From contig CAXYYA010000032.1 of assembly GCA_964293155.1 (NCBI GenBank), forward strand, positions 1-44,877: DNA of 44,877 nt, given 5' to 3'. Shown here piece after piece: positions 32,206 to 39,301 of this stretch. The notes beneath the pieces are model-generated. The model saw only the letters and a list, made by a program, of their open reading frames with translations, was not told where the DNA came from and made no database searches. Positions within the stretch are counted from its first letter, which is position 1, and every line of letters begins with the position of its first letter. The DNA is from JAQVEB01 sp028698105. GTDB lineage: Bacteria; Bacteroidota; Bacteroidia; Bacteroidales; Dysgonomonadaceae. A program made the translations under genes and the position numbers.

Positions 32206-33081
32206 TTAATTTGTTGAGCCCAGTAATCCTAAAACTTTTTCCAAGCCGGCAGGCATTTCGTCGTTGGTTGCCCTCACTCTTACACCCAGAGAGTATTCTT
32301 TTTCAACTTTTATGCCGGTGCTGGAAGAGCGTTTATACGACACATCCACTTTGAATTTCACCGGCCCCCAGCCACCCGATGCTCCGGCATTGATGCCAAA
32401 TTCGCTACTCACATTTTTTGTGTAAGTTGAATTGAGCTTCACGTTAAAATCCACTTCGCACGACTCGATCCGGAAACTCGGTACGTTAAGAAGTGCGATG
32501 AAGGGTACGTTAATTTCAGCATCTTGCTGAATGGTTGGCGACGTGGTGCCCGGATTAGCGGGATCGTAAGCCGGATTAGGCGCATTCTTCTTGTACTTAA
32601 ACTCTGCCATCCTGAGTTTTTTCGTACCCGACGTATCCGTCTCGAATCCGACCTCGTTGATGAAGCTTACGGTGCTTATGGAGGCATTGGACTGTGCTTT
32701 TACGCATGCATCCAACGGGCCGCCGATAATGGTCGCAAAATCAATACTCCCCAACTCGGCAGCGAAATCGGCGCTTGCGGCATCGGATGTGGAGAAAATC
32801 TTATCGTCTTCGGCCATTTGTCCGAAAATAAGTTTCAGTACATCAGCCGAAGCTTTCGCTACCGAACCTTCCCATTTGGAGTCGTATTCGGATTTGAACG
32901 AGTCAATGATGTCCAAAATCTCTTTTTTGGTGAGATTTTGCAGTTCCGAAGGCGCAATTCCGCTGACTTTCTCGTACACGGACGGAGTTAATGTGTTTTC
33001 CAACCCGGATAACAATTCGATTAATTCACTTTTTGTTTTTTTACTGTTGTCTTGTTCCAAGACCGATTTTAAAGTTTTCAT
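32206..33081 (-). CDS. DUF2589 family protein, first gene of the subtilase operon
   Basis: A 291-residue protein. Residues 1-95 are helical and Lys/Ser/Glu-rich. From about 111 to 285 the sequence follows DUF2589: an amphipathic start with TIIGGPLDACVKAQSNAS, then STVSFINEVGF, then beta-strands with a PNPAYDPANPGTTSP insertion, INVPFIALLNVPSFRIESCEVDFNVKL, and a terminal strand set (WGPVKFKVDVSYKR, YSLGVRVRATND). The family has no agreed function. No signal peptide is seen. I prefer ATG 33081; an in-frame start at 33168 would overlap the promoter box. The operon it opens holds a subtilase and an I9-like protein. Confidence 0.75.
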   Translation of the reverse strand: MKTLKSVLEQDNSKKTKSELIELLSGLENTLTPSVYEKVSGIAPSELQNLTKKEILDIIDSFKSEYDSKWEGSVAKASADVLKLIFGQMAEDDKIFSTSDAASADFAAELGSIDFATIIGGPLDACVKAQSNASISTVSFINEVGFETDTSGTKKLRMAEFKYKKNAPNPAYDPANPGTTSPTIQQDAEINVPFIALLNVPSFRIESCEVDFNVKLNSTYTKNVSSEFGINAGASGGWGPVKFKVDVSYKRSSSTGIKVEKEYSLGVRVRATNDEMPAGLEKVLGLLGSTN

Positions 33082-33149
33082 ACGCGCATTGATTTTTAAT
33101 GATACATAATTGTTAATAATATAAGAACGCATTGTTGATTCAATACACG

Positions 33150-33157
33150 CAAACATA
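33150..33157 (-). promoter_or_regulatory. -7 box of the DUF2589/subtilase operon
   Basis: On the minus strand the sequence reads TATGTTTG, an exact TAnnTTTG match, leaving a leader of about 65 bases before ATG 33081. No matching -33 element was found. Confidence 0.4.
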
Positions 33158-33319
33158 GTGTACAACAAAAAAAATTGTTAGGATTTTTAGCTCAAAAATT
33201 TGCATAAAATGTGCATTAACATTTATGCGATTTGTATTTTTCACGCGCATATAGGTCGTAAGCAACTAATTGTGAATGTATTAAAAACACAATTTTTTTC
33301 ACGAAAGTTATAACCGAAA

Positions 33320-33352
33320 AAAGCCCCGACGAAAAAAATTCGCCGGGGCTTT
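33320..33352 (-). terminator. Terminator of the rpsF-rpsR-rplI operon
   Basis: On the minus strand, AAAGCCCCGGCG and CGTCGGGGCTTT pair over 12 positions with one mismatch. The hairpin is followed by a run of T. It lies 24 bases after the rplI stop. Confidence 0.85.
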
Positions 33353-33376
33353 CTCTATTTGTATTTTATCGGAAAT

Positions 33377-33820
33377 CTATTCTGCAAACACTTCAAACGG
33401 AATTTCAACCGAAACTTCCTTGTGCAGATTCACCGTTGCCGTATAATTGCCAACTTCTTTCACCTGGCCTTTGATAACGATCTTTTTGCGATCTACTTCA
33501 AAACCTTTTTCAGCCAGCCCGTCGGCAACCTGAATGTTGGTAACCGAACCGAAAATAGTTCCTGTGGAACTGGTTTTCGCGCCAATGGTAAGGGTTGTGC
33601 CTTCCATTTTGTCGGCGATCGCCTGTGCGTCCGCTTTCATTTTTTCGAGTTTGTGGGCACGCTGTCTGTTGTTCTCTTCCAGCACTTTCTTTGCCGATTC
33701 AGTCGCAATGTACGCTTTTCCCTGCGGAATAAGATAATTGCGGGCATAACCTTTTTTCACGTTCACTACATCATCCTTGTAACCCAGGTTGGTAATGTCT
33801 TCTTTTAAAATTACTTCCAT
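33377..33820 (-). CDS. rplI: 50S ribosomal protein bL9
   Basis: A 147-residue large-subunit protein with the L9 N-terminal RNA-binding domain MEVILKEDITNLGYKDDVVNVKKGYARNYLIP (read in the translation), a long central helix (KKVLEENNRQRAHKLEKMKADAQ), and a C-terminal domain ending VEIPFEVFAE. It is the last gene of the operon. Its start codon is preceded by a strong Shine-Dalgarno AAAGGAGGAG in the 16-base gap after rpsR, unusual for this phylum. Confidence 0.96.
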   Translation of the reverse strand: MEVILKEDITNLGYKDDVVNVKKGYARNYLIPQGKAYIATESAKKVLEENNRQRAHKLEKMKADAQAIADKMEGTTLTIGAKTSSTGTIFGSVTNIQVADGLAEKGFEVDRKKIVIKGQVKEVGNYTATVNLHKEVSVEIPFEVFAE

Positions 33821-33825
33821 TTCTT

Positions 33826-33834
33826 TCTCCTCCT
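33826..33834 (-). promoter_or_regulatory. Strong Shine-Dalgarno sequence of rplI
   Basis: The minus strand reads AAAGGAGG-AGAAAGAA-ATG, with the GGAGG ending eight bases before the start codon. It is wholly intergenic, so it cannot be explained by coding needs. Confidence 0.75.
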
Positions 33835-33836
33835 TT

Positions 33837-34103
33837 TTATTTCATTAAATCGGTTACATAAGGAAGCAACGCAATGTGGCGTGCCCTTTTAACTGCTTGT
33901 GCAATACGACGTTGAAATTTCAACGATGTACCGGTGATTCTGCGCGGCAGAATTTTACCCTGTTCGTTCAGGAATTTCTTTAAAAATTCCGGATCTTTAT
34001 AATCAATGTATTTGATTCCGTTCTTTTTGAAACGGCAGTATTTTTTCTTTTTTACATCCACCGACACTGGTGTTAAATACCTGATTTCTGATTGTTTAGC
34101 CAT
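33837..34103 (-). CDS. rpsR: 30S ribosomal protein bS18
   Basis: An 88-residue small-subunit protein that binds with bS6 on the platform and, in Bacteroidota, helps form the pocket that hides the anti-Shine-Dalgarno end of 16S rRNA. Typical segments are KYCRFKKNGIKYIDYKDPEFLKKFL and ILPRRITGTSLKFQRRIAQAVKRARHIALLPY. It begins two bases after the rpsF stop. A strong Shine-Dalgarno AAAGGAGG lies inside the last codons of rpsF, seven bases ahead of its ATG. Confidence 0.97.
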   Translation of the reverse strand: MAKQSEIRYLTPVSVDVKKKKYCRFKKNGIKYIDYKDPEFLKKFLNEQGKILPRRITGTSLKFQRRIAQAVKRARHIALLPYVTDLMK

Positions 34104-34105
34104 TT

Positions 34106-34519
34106 TTAATCCTCCTTTTCTTCTGATTCAACATCATTTTCAACTTTTTCCGCAGTTTCTTTTACGGGAGCTTTCGCTTCGTGTTTTTTCCCGTGCTTGT
34201 TGTTGCGTCTCTTTTCGGCATATTCAAATGCAAAATGGTCTTGTTTCACCGTTAAGAAACGGATTACGCGTTCGTCGCGACGGAAATTCACTTCCAGCTT
34301 GTCAATCGTTGCCGGATCGGCTTTAAATTCCAAAAAGCTGTAAAAGCCCGTGGTTTTTTTCTCGATGGGGTAAGCCAGCTTGCGCAGCCCCCAGTTTTCT
34401 TCGTTTACGATCTCGGCTCCTTGTTCCGTGAGGAGGGTCTTGAATTTTTCAACCGCTTCCTTCATCTGTGCATCAGACAAAACGGGAGTCAAAATGAAAA
34501 CGGTTTCGTAATTGTTCAT
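34106..34519 (-). CDS. rpsF: 30S ribosomal protein bS6
   Basis: A 137-residue small-subunit protein that pairs with bS18. The N-terminal domain starts MNNYETVFILTPVLSDAQMKEAV, with NWGLRKLAYPIEKKTTGFY and VEVNFRRDERVIRFL-type strands. The C-terminal 40 residues are a charged Lys/Glu tail ending EEKED, as usual in Bacteroidota. The final codons GAA AAG GAG GAT double as the Shine-Dalgarno region of rpsR. No Shine-Dalgarno precedes rpsF itself. A consensus promoter lies about 50 bases upstream. Confidence 0.96.
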   Translation of the reverse strand: MNNYETVFILTPVLSDAQMKEAVEKFKTLLTEQGAEIVNEENWGLRKLAYPIEKKTTGFYSFLEFKADPATIDKLEVNFRRDERVIRFLTVKQDHFAFEYAEKRRNNKHGKKHEAKAPVKETAEKVENDVESEEKED

Positions 34520-34572
34520 ACTAAAAATATTAATAATTAATTGTTTAAAACTAAATCTTGAATTTAGAGGCG

Positions 34573-34603
34573 CAAAGATACAACAATTTATTCATTCTGC
34601 AAA
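34573..34603 (-). promoter_or_regulatory. Promoter of the rpsF-rpsR-rplI operon
   Basis: On the minus strand TTTG (34600-34603), a 19-base spacer and TATCTTTG (34573-34580) match the -33/-7 consensus of Bacteroidota exactly. The leader would be near 48 bases. Confidence 0.75.
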
Positions 34604-34679
34604 CGATACGTCGTTTAATCTCTCATCGGCGCCGCGTTTTTTCGATCTTACGTTTTTTGGTTCAACTTTTTTATCGTGC

Positions 34680-34700
34680 AATTGTTTACAAAAAACAATT
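34680..34700. repeat. 8-bp inverted repeat just ahead of zwf
   Basis: AATTGTTT-ACAAA-AAACAATT is a perfect inverted repeat that ends 14 bases before the zwf ATG. It could be an operator or leader hairpin. Confidence 0.45.
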
Positions 34701-34714
34701 TCAAGAAAATAAGA

Positions 34715-36235
34715 ATGAAGAAAGCAATTAATCAGGCACTTGTAATTTTCGGAGCTTCGGGTGATCTCACATACCGCAAACTCATCCCGGCCGTATTTGA
34801 TCTTTACATGAATAACTTATTGCCAGACGGATACGCCGTTTTGGGTGTGAGCCGCACAAAATTTACCGACGCCGAGTTTCGCAAGAAGATGAAGGAAGGC
34901 ATTAAAAAGTTTTCAAATTTCAACGATGCGAAAGCCGAGCATATAAACAAATTTCTGTCGAAAATTTTTTACCAGCCCATTGACACGCAAAAAGCCGAAG
35001 ATTATGCGCTGGTAAAGAATAAATTGAGCGAACTCAACAAAAAATTCGATTTACAGAAAAACTATATTTTTTATCTTTCCACGCCGCCGCAACTGTATTC
35101 CCTCATTCCAAAATATCTTTACGGACAAGGGCTTACCTTGCAACAAAAAGGGTTCCGGCGAATTATCATCGAAAAACCTTTCGGACACGATTTGCAATCG
35201 GCAAAAGAACTGAATAAATTGCTGCTCGGGTTCTTTGAAGAAGAACAAATTTACCGGATTGATCATTATCTCGGCAAGGAAACCGTTCAAAACCTGATGG
35301 TTACCCGTTTCGCAAACGGTATTTACGAACCGCTCTGGAACCGGAATTACGTTGATCACGTGGAAATTACAACCGCCGAAAACCTTGGAGTGGAAGAGCG
35401 CGGCGGATATTACGACAACGCCGGGGCTCTGCGTGATATGGTGCAAAACCACCTGTTGCAAATCGTTTCGCTGATAGCGATGGAACCCCCGATAAAGATT
35501 TCGGGCGAAGACATCCGGTACGAAAAAATGAAAGTTTTCCGGGCTTTGCGTCCGCTGACTGAAAACGATTTGAAAAACAATGTCATACGCGGACAATACA
35601 CAGCTTCCACCGTTCGGGGCAAACAATATGCGGGTTATCGGCAGGAGCCGGAAGTGGACAAGGATTCGCGGACGGAAACATACGTAGCAATGAAATTTTT
35701 CATTGACAACTGGCGATGGGAAGGCGTTCCCTTCTACATTCGCACCGGAAAAAGATTGCCGACACGCGTATCGGAAGTGGTCATCCATTTCAAGCCTTCA
35801 CCGTTTGCTCTTTTCCAGAGCGAAGGAAGAAACGACAACCAACTGATCCTGCGCATTCAACCCGATGAAGGCATCCTGCTGAAGACCGGAATGAAAGTGC
35901 CTGGCAACGGTTACGAAGTAAAATCGGTGAATATGGATTTCCACTATTCCGATCTGAATAACCATTACATCCCAGATGCATACGAACGCCTCATACTCGA
36001 CTGCATGCAAGGCGATAACACATTATACATGCCGGGAGAAGCCGTTTTGGCAACGTGGAAATTCGTGCAGCCGATACTCGATTATTGGGAGCAAAATCCC
36101 GATGCGCCGCTCTACGGCTACCCCGCCGGATCGTGGGGGCCGGAGGTGGCCGATGAACTAATTGAGGGAAAGGAAAATACGTGGCGTTATCCGTGTAAAA
36201 ACCTGGCTGATGACGGCGTGTATTGCGAATTGTAA
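34715..36235 (+). CDS. zwf: Glucose-6-phosphate 1-dehydrogenase
   Basis: Oxidises glucose 6-phosphate to 6-phosphogluconolactone with NADP, the entry to the oxidative pentose phosphate pathway. From ATG 34715 the protein has 506 residues. The coenzyme motif is VIFGASGDLTYRKLIPA (from residue 9), and the substrate-binding/catalytic region is RIDHYLGKE with His184 in the active-site motif. Other family segments are EITTAENLGVEERGGYYDNAGALRDMVQNH and FYIRTGKRLP. An in-frame ATG at 34676 lies within the upstream inverted repeat and is less likely. The next gene, pgl, uses its product, but 386 bases of repeats separate them. Confidence 0.95.
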   Translation: MKKAINQALVIFGASGDLTYRKLIPAVFDLYMNNLLPDGYAVLGVSRTKFTDAEFRKKMKEGIKKFSNFNDAKAEHINKFLSKIFYQPIDTQKAEDYALVKNKLSELNKKFDLQKNYIFYLSTPPQLYSLIPKYLYGQGLTLQQKGFRRIIIEKPFGHDLQSAKELNKLLLGFFEEEQIYRIDHYLGKETVQNLMVTRFANGIYEPLWNRNYVDHVEITTAENLGVEERGGYYDNAGALRDMVQNHLLQIVSLIAMEPPIKISGEDIRYEKMKVFRALRPLTENDLKNNVIRGQYTASTVRGKQYAGYRQEPEVDKDSRTETYVAMKFFIDNWRWEGVPFYIRTGKRLPTRVSEVVIHFKPSPFALFQSEGRNDNQLILRIQPDEGILLKTGMKVPGNGYEVKSVNMDFHYSDLNNHYIPDAYERLILDCMQGDNTLYMPGEAVLATWKFVQPILDYWEQNPDAPLYGYPAGSWGPEVADELIEGKENTWRYPCKNLADDGVYCEL

Positions 36236-36621
36236 CATGCGCCAGTAAGAATTCGTGGAATCTCTAAAGTGGACTATCACTCTGTCATTCCGAGACCTCA
36301 CCCAAAAATTGGGCATAAAGATGAAATGACATGAATAATAATTAAATAGATGCCTCCTTTCGTCGGCCCCGATAATCGGGATTTCCGCTTTGCTCCAACA
36401 TGACAACTGACTTGAAGCCCAACTATCTGCGGTTGTCATTTCGAGCGAAGTGAGAAATCTATAATAACTCAAAATCAGATATTTATCGAAATATGTCATT
36501 GGTAACGTAGTTTTAACAAAGTGAAGAATCTATAACATGTAAAAAACCAGATATTTTACTGCGTTCAAATGACAAAATAAAACTGTAGTAAGACTTTTGA
36601 AACATTCATAAAAAACGAATT
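36236..36621. other. zwf-pgl spacer filled with repeat units
   Basis: This 386-base stretch has no gene. It is largely made of units of the TGTCATT family (see 36283-36574), with small hairpins CCCAA-AAA-TTGGG (36301-36313) and CCCGA-TAA-TCGGG (36369-36381). A near-match to a -7 box, GACTTTTG at about 36590, may serve pgl. Confidence 0.6.
36283..36574. repeat. Cluster of TGTCATT-family palindromic repeat units
   Basis: At least five units are recognisable: TGTCATTCCGAG...ATGACA (36283-36331), a right-arm unit ending CATGACA (about 36381-36405), TGTCATTTCGAGCGAAG...AAATCT (36434-36460), TGTCATTGG...GAATCT (36494-36531) and AGATATTTTACTGCG...ATGACA (36549-36574). They are diverged copies of the elements in the arginine operon. 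Confidence 0.7.
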
Positions 36622-37341
36622 ATGAAAATACGAATATTTGAAAATAAAGAAGAATTGAATGCCGCTTTTACCGATTGGTTGAAAGAAATTTTAGTCGGAA
36701 AAGAGACGCTCACGCTTGCGTTATCCGGAGGTTCCACACCCAAATCGTTATTCGATTATTGGGCTGAAAATCCCGAAAAAGATATTGATTGGAAAAAGAT
36801 AAAATTCTTTTGGGGCGATGAGCGCTGCGTGCCTCCTACCGATGAACAAAGCAACTACAAGATGACAAAAGAGCATTTTTTCGACCGTATTCCCGTGCCC
36901 GAAAGCAATATTTTTCGCATTTACGGCGAAAATCCTCCCGAAGAGGAAGCGAATCGGTATGCCGAAGTGCTGAAAACGGAATTGCGTTCCGAAAACGGAA
37001 TCCCCTCCTTTGATGTGTTAATGCTGGGCATGGGCGACGATGGGCATACGGCATCCATTTTTCCGCAGGAAATAGAATTATGGAACAGCCCTAAACTGTG
37101 TGTTGTGGGAACCCATCCGGAGACAGGACAAAAACGGGTAAGTTTATCCGGCAGAGCGATTAACGCGGCCCGAAATGTGGCGTTTTTGGTAACGGGAGAA
37201 AACAAAGCGCAGAAAGTTTCGGAGATCATCTCCCACCCCGCGGAAGCCGAAAAAAAATATCCGGCAGCATTGGTGCAGCCGGATTCGGGAGATTTAATCT
37301 GGTTTGTGGATAAAGCGGCGGCTTCTTTGCTTTCGCAATAA
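36622..37341 (+). CDS. pgl: 6-phosphogluconolactonase
   Basis: Hydrolyses 6-phosphogluconolactone from the Zwf reaction. The 239-residue protein has the sugar-phosphate isomerase-like fold signatures TLALSGGSTPKSLFDYW, FFWGDERCVPPTDEQSNY and DVLMLGMGDDGHTASIFP, which contain the catalytic His. It ends with a stop codon one base from the stop of the convergent def gene, so neither has a terminator in between. Gene order zwf-pgl without gnd is seen here. Confidence 0.94.
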   Translation: MKIRIFENKEELNAAFTDWLKEILVGKETLTLALSGGSTPKSLFDYWAENPEKDIDWKKIKFFWGDERCVPPTDEQSNYKMTKEHFFDRIPVPESNIFRIYGENPPEEEANRYAEVLKTELRSENGIPSFDVLMLGMGDDGHTASIFPQEIELWNSPKLCVVGTHPETGQKRVSLSGRAINAARNVAFLVTGENKAQKVSEIISHPAEAEKKYPAALVQPDSGDLIWFVDKAAASLLSQ

Positions 37342-37342
37342 A

Positions 37343-37903
37343 CTACCTCGCCACTTTCACCTTATAATGACAATCTGTTTTCCCTTTCGTCAACCCAATC
37401 AATTTTGTTTTGATCAGTCTCTTGCGGATCGGTGAAATTTTATCCACGAACATCACGCCGTCCAAATGATCGTATTCGTGCTGAATAACCCGTGCATGGT
37501 AACCGGTATATTCTTCGTCGTGTTCCTGCAGGTTTTCATCCAGATACGTAATGCGTATCCTGCCCTCGCGAGGCACTTTCTCATGAATCCCCGGAATGCT
37601 TAAACATCCTTCCTCCACCAGTTCCAGATCGCCGTCGCGCTCCGTAATCCTTGCATTGATAAATGCTTTTTTAAACCCCTTGAAATCAGGATGTTCATCA
37701 TCGGCCAACGGCTCCAGATCCACCACGAAAATACGATCTTCAAGACCCACCTGCGGTCCGGCCAAGCCCACGCCGTCGGCGTTGTACATGGTTTCAAACA
37801 TGTTTTGTATCAATTCCGGCAAATTCGGATAAGTTGCAGTATCAATATCGCGGGCAACTTTTCGCAATACCGGATGCCCAAATATATAAATAGGTAAAAT
37901 CAT
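37343..37903 (-). CDS. def: Peptide deformylase
   Basis: Removes the formyl group from the N-terminal methionine of new proteins; a cytoplasmic metalloenzyme. From MILPIYIFGHPVLRKVA it has 186 residues. All three motifs are visible: GVGLAGPQ (44-51, with Gly replacing the second Ala of the usual GxGLAAPQ), EGCLS with metal ligand Cys100, and QHEYDH with ligands His142 and His146 and the catalytic Glu143. An in-frame ATG 33 bases upstream would add residues not found in the family. It is the third gene of a lptB-ruvX-def set. Confidence 0.95.
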   Translation of the reverse strand: MILPIYIFGHPVLRKVARDIDTATYPNLPELIQNMFETMYNADGVGLAGPQVGLEDRIFVVDLEPLADDEHPDFKGFKKAFINARITERDGDLELVEEGCLSIPGIHEKVPREGRIRITYLDENLQEHDEEYTGYHARVIQHEYDHLDGVMFVDKISPIRKRLIKTKLIGLTKGKTDCHYKVKVAR

Positions 37904-37966
37904 AATCAAAATGTTTGGGGATTTGAAGTTTGACATTTGTGAAGTCCAGACTTCAAACAGCGAACA

Positions 37967-38392
37967 TCAAATATCAAACGCTCTTTTACTTTCCATATAT
38001 CCCTGCAGGATAATGGTCGCACTGATTTCGTCCACCAGCGCTTTGTTTTGTCTGTCTTTTTTCTTTAATCCGCCGTCCAGCATCGCTTGATGAGCCATTT
38101 TCGATGAAAAACGCTCATCGTAATATTGCACCGGAATGGCGGGATATATTTTTCGCAACCGGTTCACAAACGGCTCAATGCGTTTCATGTTTTCCGATGC
38201 TTCGTTATTCATTTGTTTGGGCAATCCCACAACAATGGTTTCTACTTTTTCTTTTTCAAGGTAATCCTGCAAAAAATCGAAAATCGCGTTGGTTTCTACG
38301 GTTGTAAGCCCGTTGGCAATAATTTGCAGCGGATCGCTGACGGCGATTCCCGTGCGTTTTTTCCCGTAATCAATCGCTAAAAGTCGTGCCAT
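37967..38392 (-). CDS. ruvX: Putative Holliday junction resolvase / pre-16S rRNA nuclease RuvX (YqgF)
   Basis: A 141-residue RNase H-fold nuclease of the YqgF family, implicated in 16S rRNA 5' maturation. It shows the N-terminal motif LLAIDYGKKRTGIAVSDP with the first catalytic Asp, VVGLPKQMNNEAS in the middle, and YDERFSSKMAHQAMLDGG with the second acidic site near the end. It begins three bases after the lptB stop and is followed 63 bases later by def. Confidence 0.92.
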   Translation of the reverse strand: MARLLAIDYGKKRTGIAVSDPLQIIANGLTTVETNAIFDFLQDYLEKEKVETIVVGLPKQMNNEASENMKRIEPFVNRLRKIYPAIPVQYYDERFSSKMAHQAMLDGGLKKKDRQNKALVDEISATIILQGYMESKRAFDI

Positions 38393-38395
38393 AGG

Positions 38396-39229
38396 TTATT
38401 GCGGTTCAAACTTTCTGCGACGCAGTTCGAAATCGCGCCCCAGGTATTTCTCACGAACCACTTCGTTTGCAGCCAGTTCCTCCGCCGTTCCCTGAAAAAG
38501 CACACGCCCTTCAAACAACAAATAAGCTCTATCGGTAATACTCAGCGTTTCGTCCACGTTGTGGTCGGTTATCAGCACACCGATATTGCGATATTTGAGT
38601 TGCGCCACAATGGACTGGATATCCTGCACGGCAATAGGATCTACCCCTGCAAACGGTTCGTCCAACATAATGAATTTCGGATCAATTGCCAGACAACGCG
38701 CTATCTCGGAACGGCGGCGTTCGCCTCCCGATAACCGGTCACCCTGGTTTTTCCGCACTTTTTGTAATCCGAATTCCGAGATCAGGCTCTCCAACTTGCG
38801 TTTCTGTTCCGTAGGCGTTTTATCGGTGAACTCCAATACCGATTTGATATTATCCTCCACCGTCATTTTCCGGAAAATGGATGCTTCCTGTGCCAGATAA
38901 CCGATACCGTTCTGCGCACGCTTGTACACCGGATATTTGGTAATGTTTCTGTTCCCGATGTAAATCTCGCCTTCGTTGGGGACGATCAAGCCTACCGTCA
39001 TATAAAACGTGGTGGTTTTTCCGGCTCCGTTCGGCCCCAGAAGCCCAACGATCTCACCCTGCCTTACATTAATGGAAACATGATTTACAACCGTTCGTTT
39101 GCCATATTTTTTCACCAGATTTTCGGTGCGCAGCATCAATGGTTCCATTTCCCCGTTAACGGCCGCAGTTTCGATCACCTGCTCTTCGTCGTTTGTGGAA
39201 AGCATTATTTCACTTGAGGTTTCATTCAT
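38396..39229 (-). CDS. lptB: LPS export ABC transporter ATP-binding protein LptB
   Basis: The ATPase that powers lipopolysaccharide extraction from the inner membrane with LptF and LptG, which are not in this window. In 277 residues it has Walker A GPNGAGKTT (Lys71), the ABC signature RLSGGERRR, Walker B FIMLDEPFAGVD and the switch histidine in LITDHNV. The catalytic part begins at LRTENLVKKYGKRTVVNHVS. The 30 residues before it are acidic and not typical of the family, so ATG at 39136 or 39148 may be the true start. A TATCTTTG box on the minus strand (39250-39257) sits just upstream of the longer start. Confidence 0.93.
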   Translation of the reverse strand: MNETSSEIMLSTNDEEQVIETAAVNGEMEPLMLRTENLVKKYGKRTVVNHVSINVRQGEIVGLLGPNGAGKTTTFYMTVGLIVPNEGEIYIGNRNITKYPVYKRAQNGIGYLAQEASIFRKMTVEDNIKSVLEFTDKTPTEQKRKLESLISEFGLQKVRKNQGDRLSGGERRRSEIARCLAIDPKFIMLDEPFAGVDPIAVQDIQSIVAQLKYRNIGVLITDHNVDETLSITDRAYLLFEGRVLFQGTAEELAANEVVREKYLGRDFELRRRKFEPQ

Positions 39230-39249
39230 TTTTCGCCGGAAAATTTTTG

Positions 39250-39257
39250 CAAAGATA
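39250..39257 (-). promoter_or_regulatory. -7 box of lptB-ruvX-def
   Basis: On the minus strand it reads TATCTTTG, exact to TAnnTTTG, about 20 bases before the longer lptB start. No exact -33 TTTG occurs at 19-21 bases. Confidence 0.45.
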
Positions 39258-39301
39258 ACAAAAAGTCATTGTTCTTTTCTAATCAAAAATCCTAATAGTC
39301 T

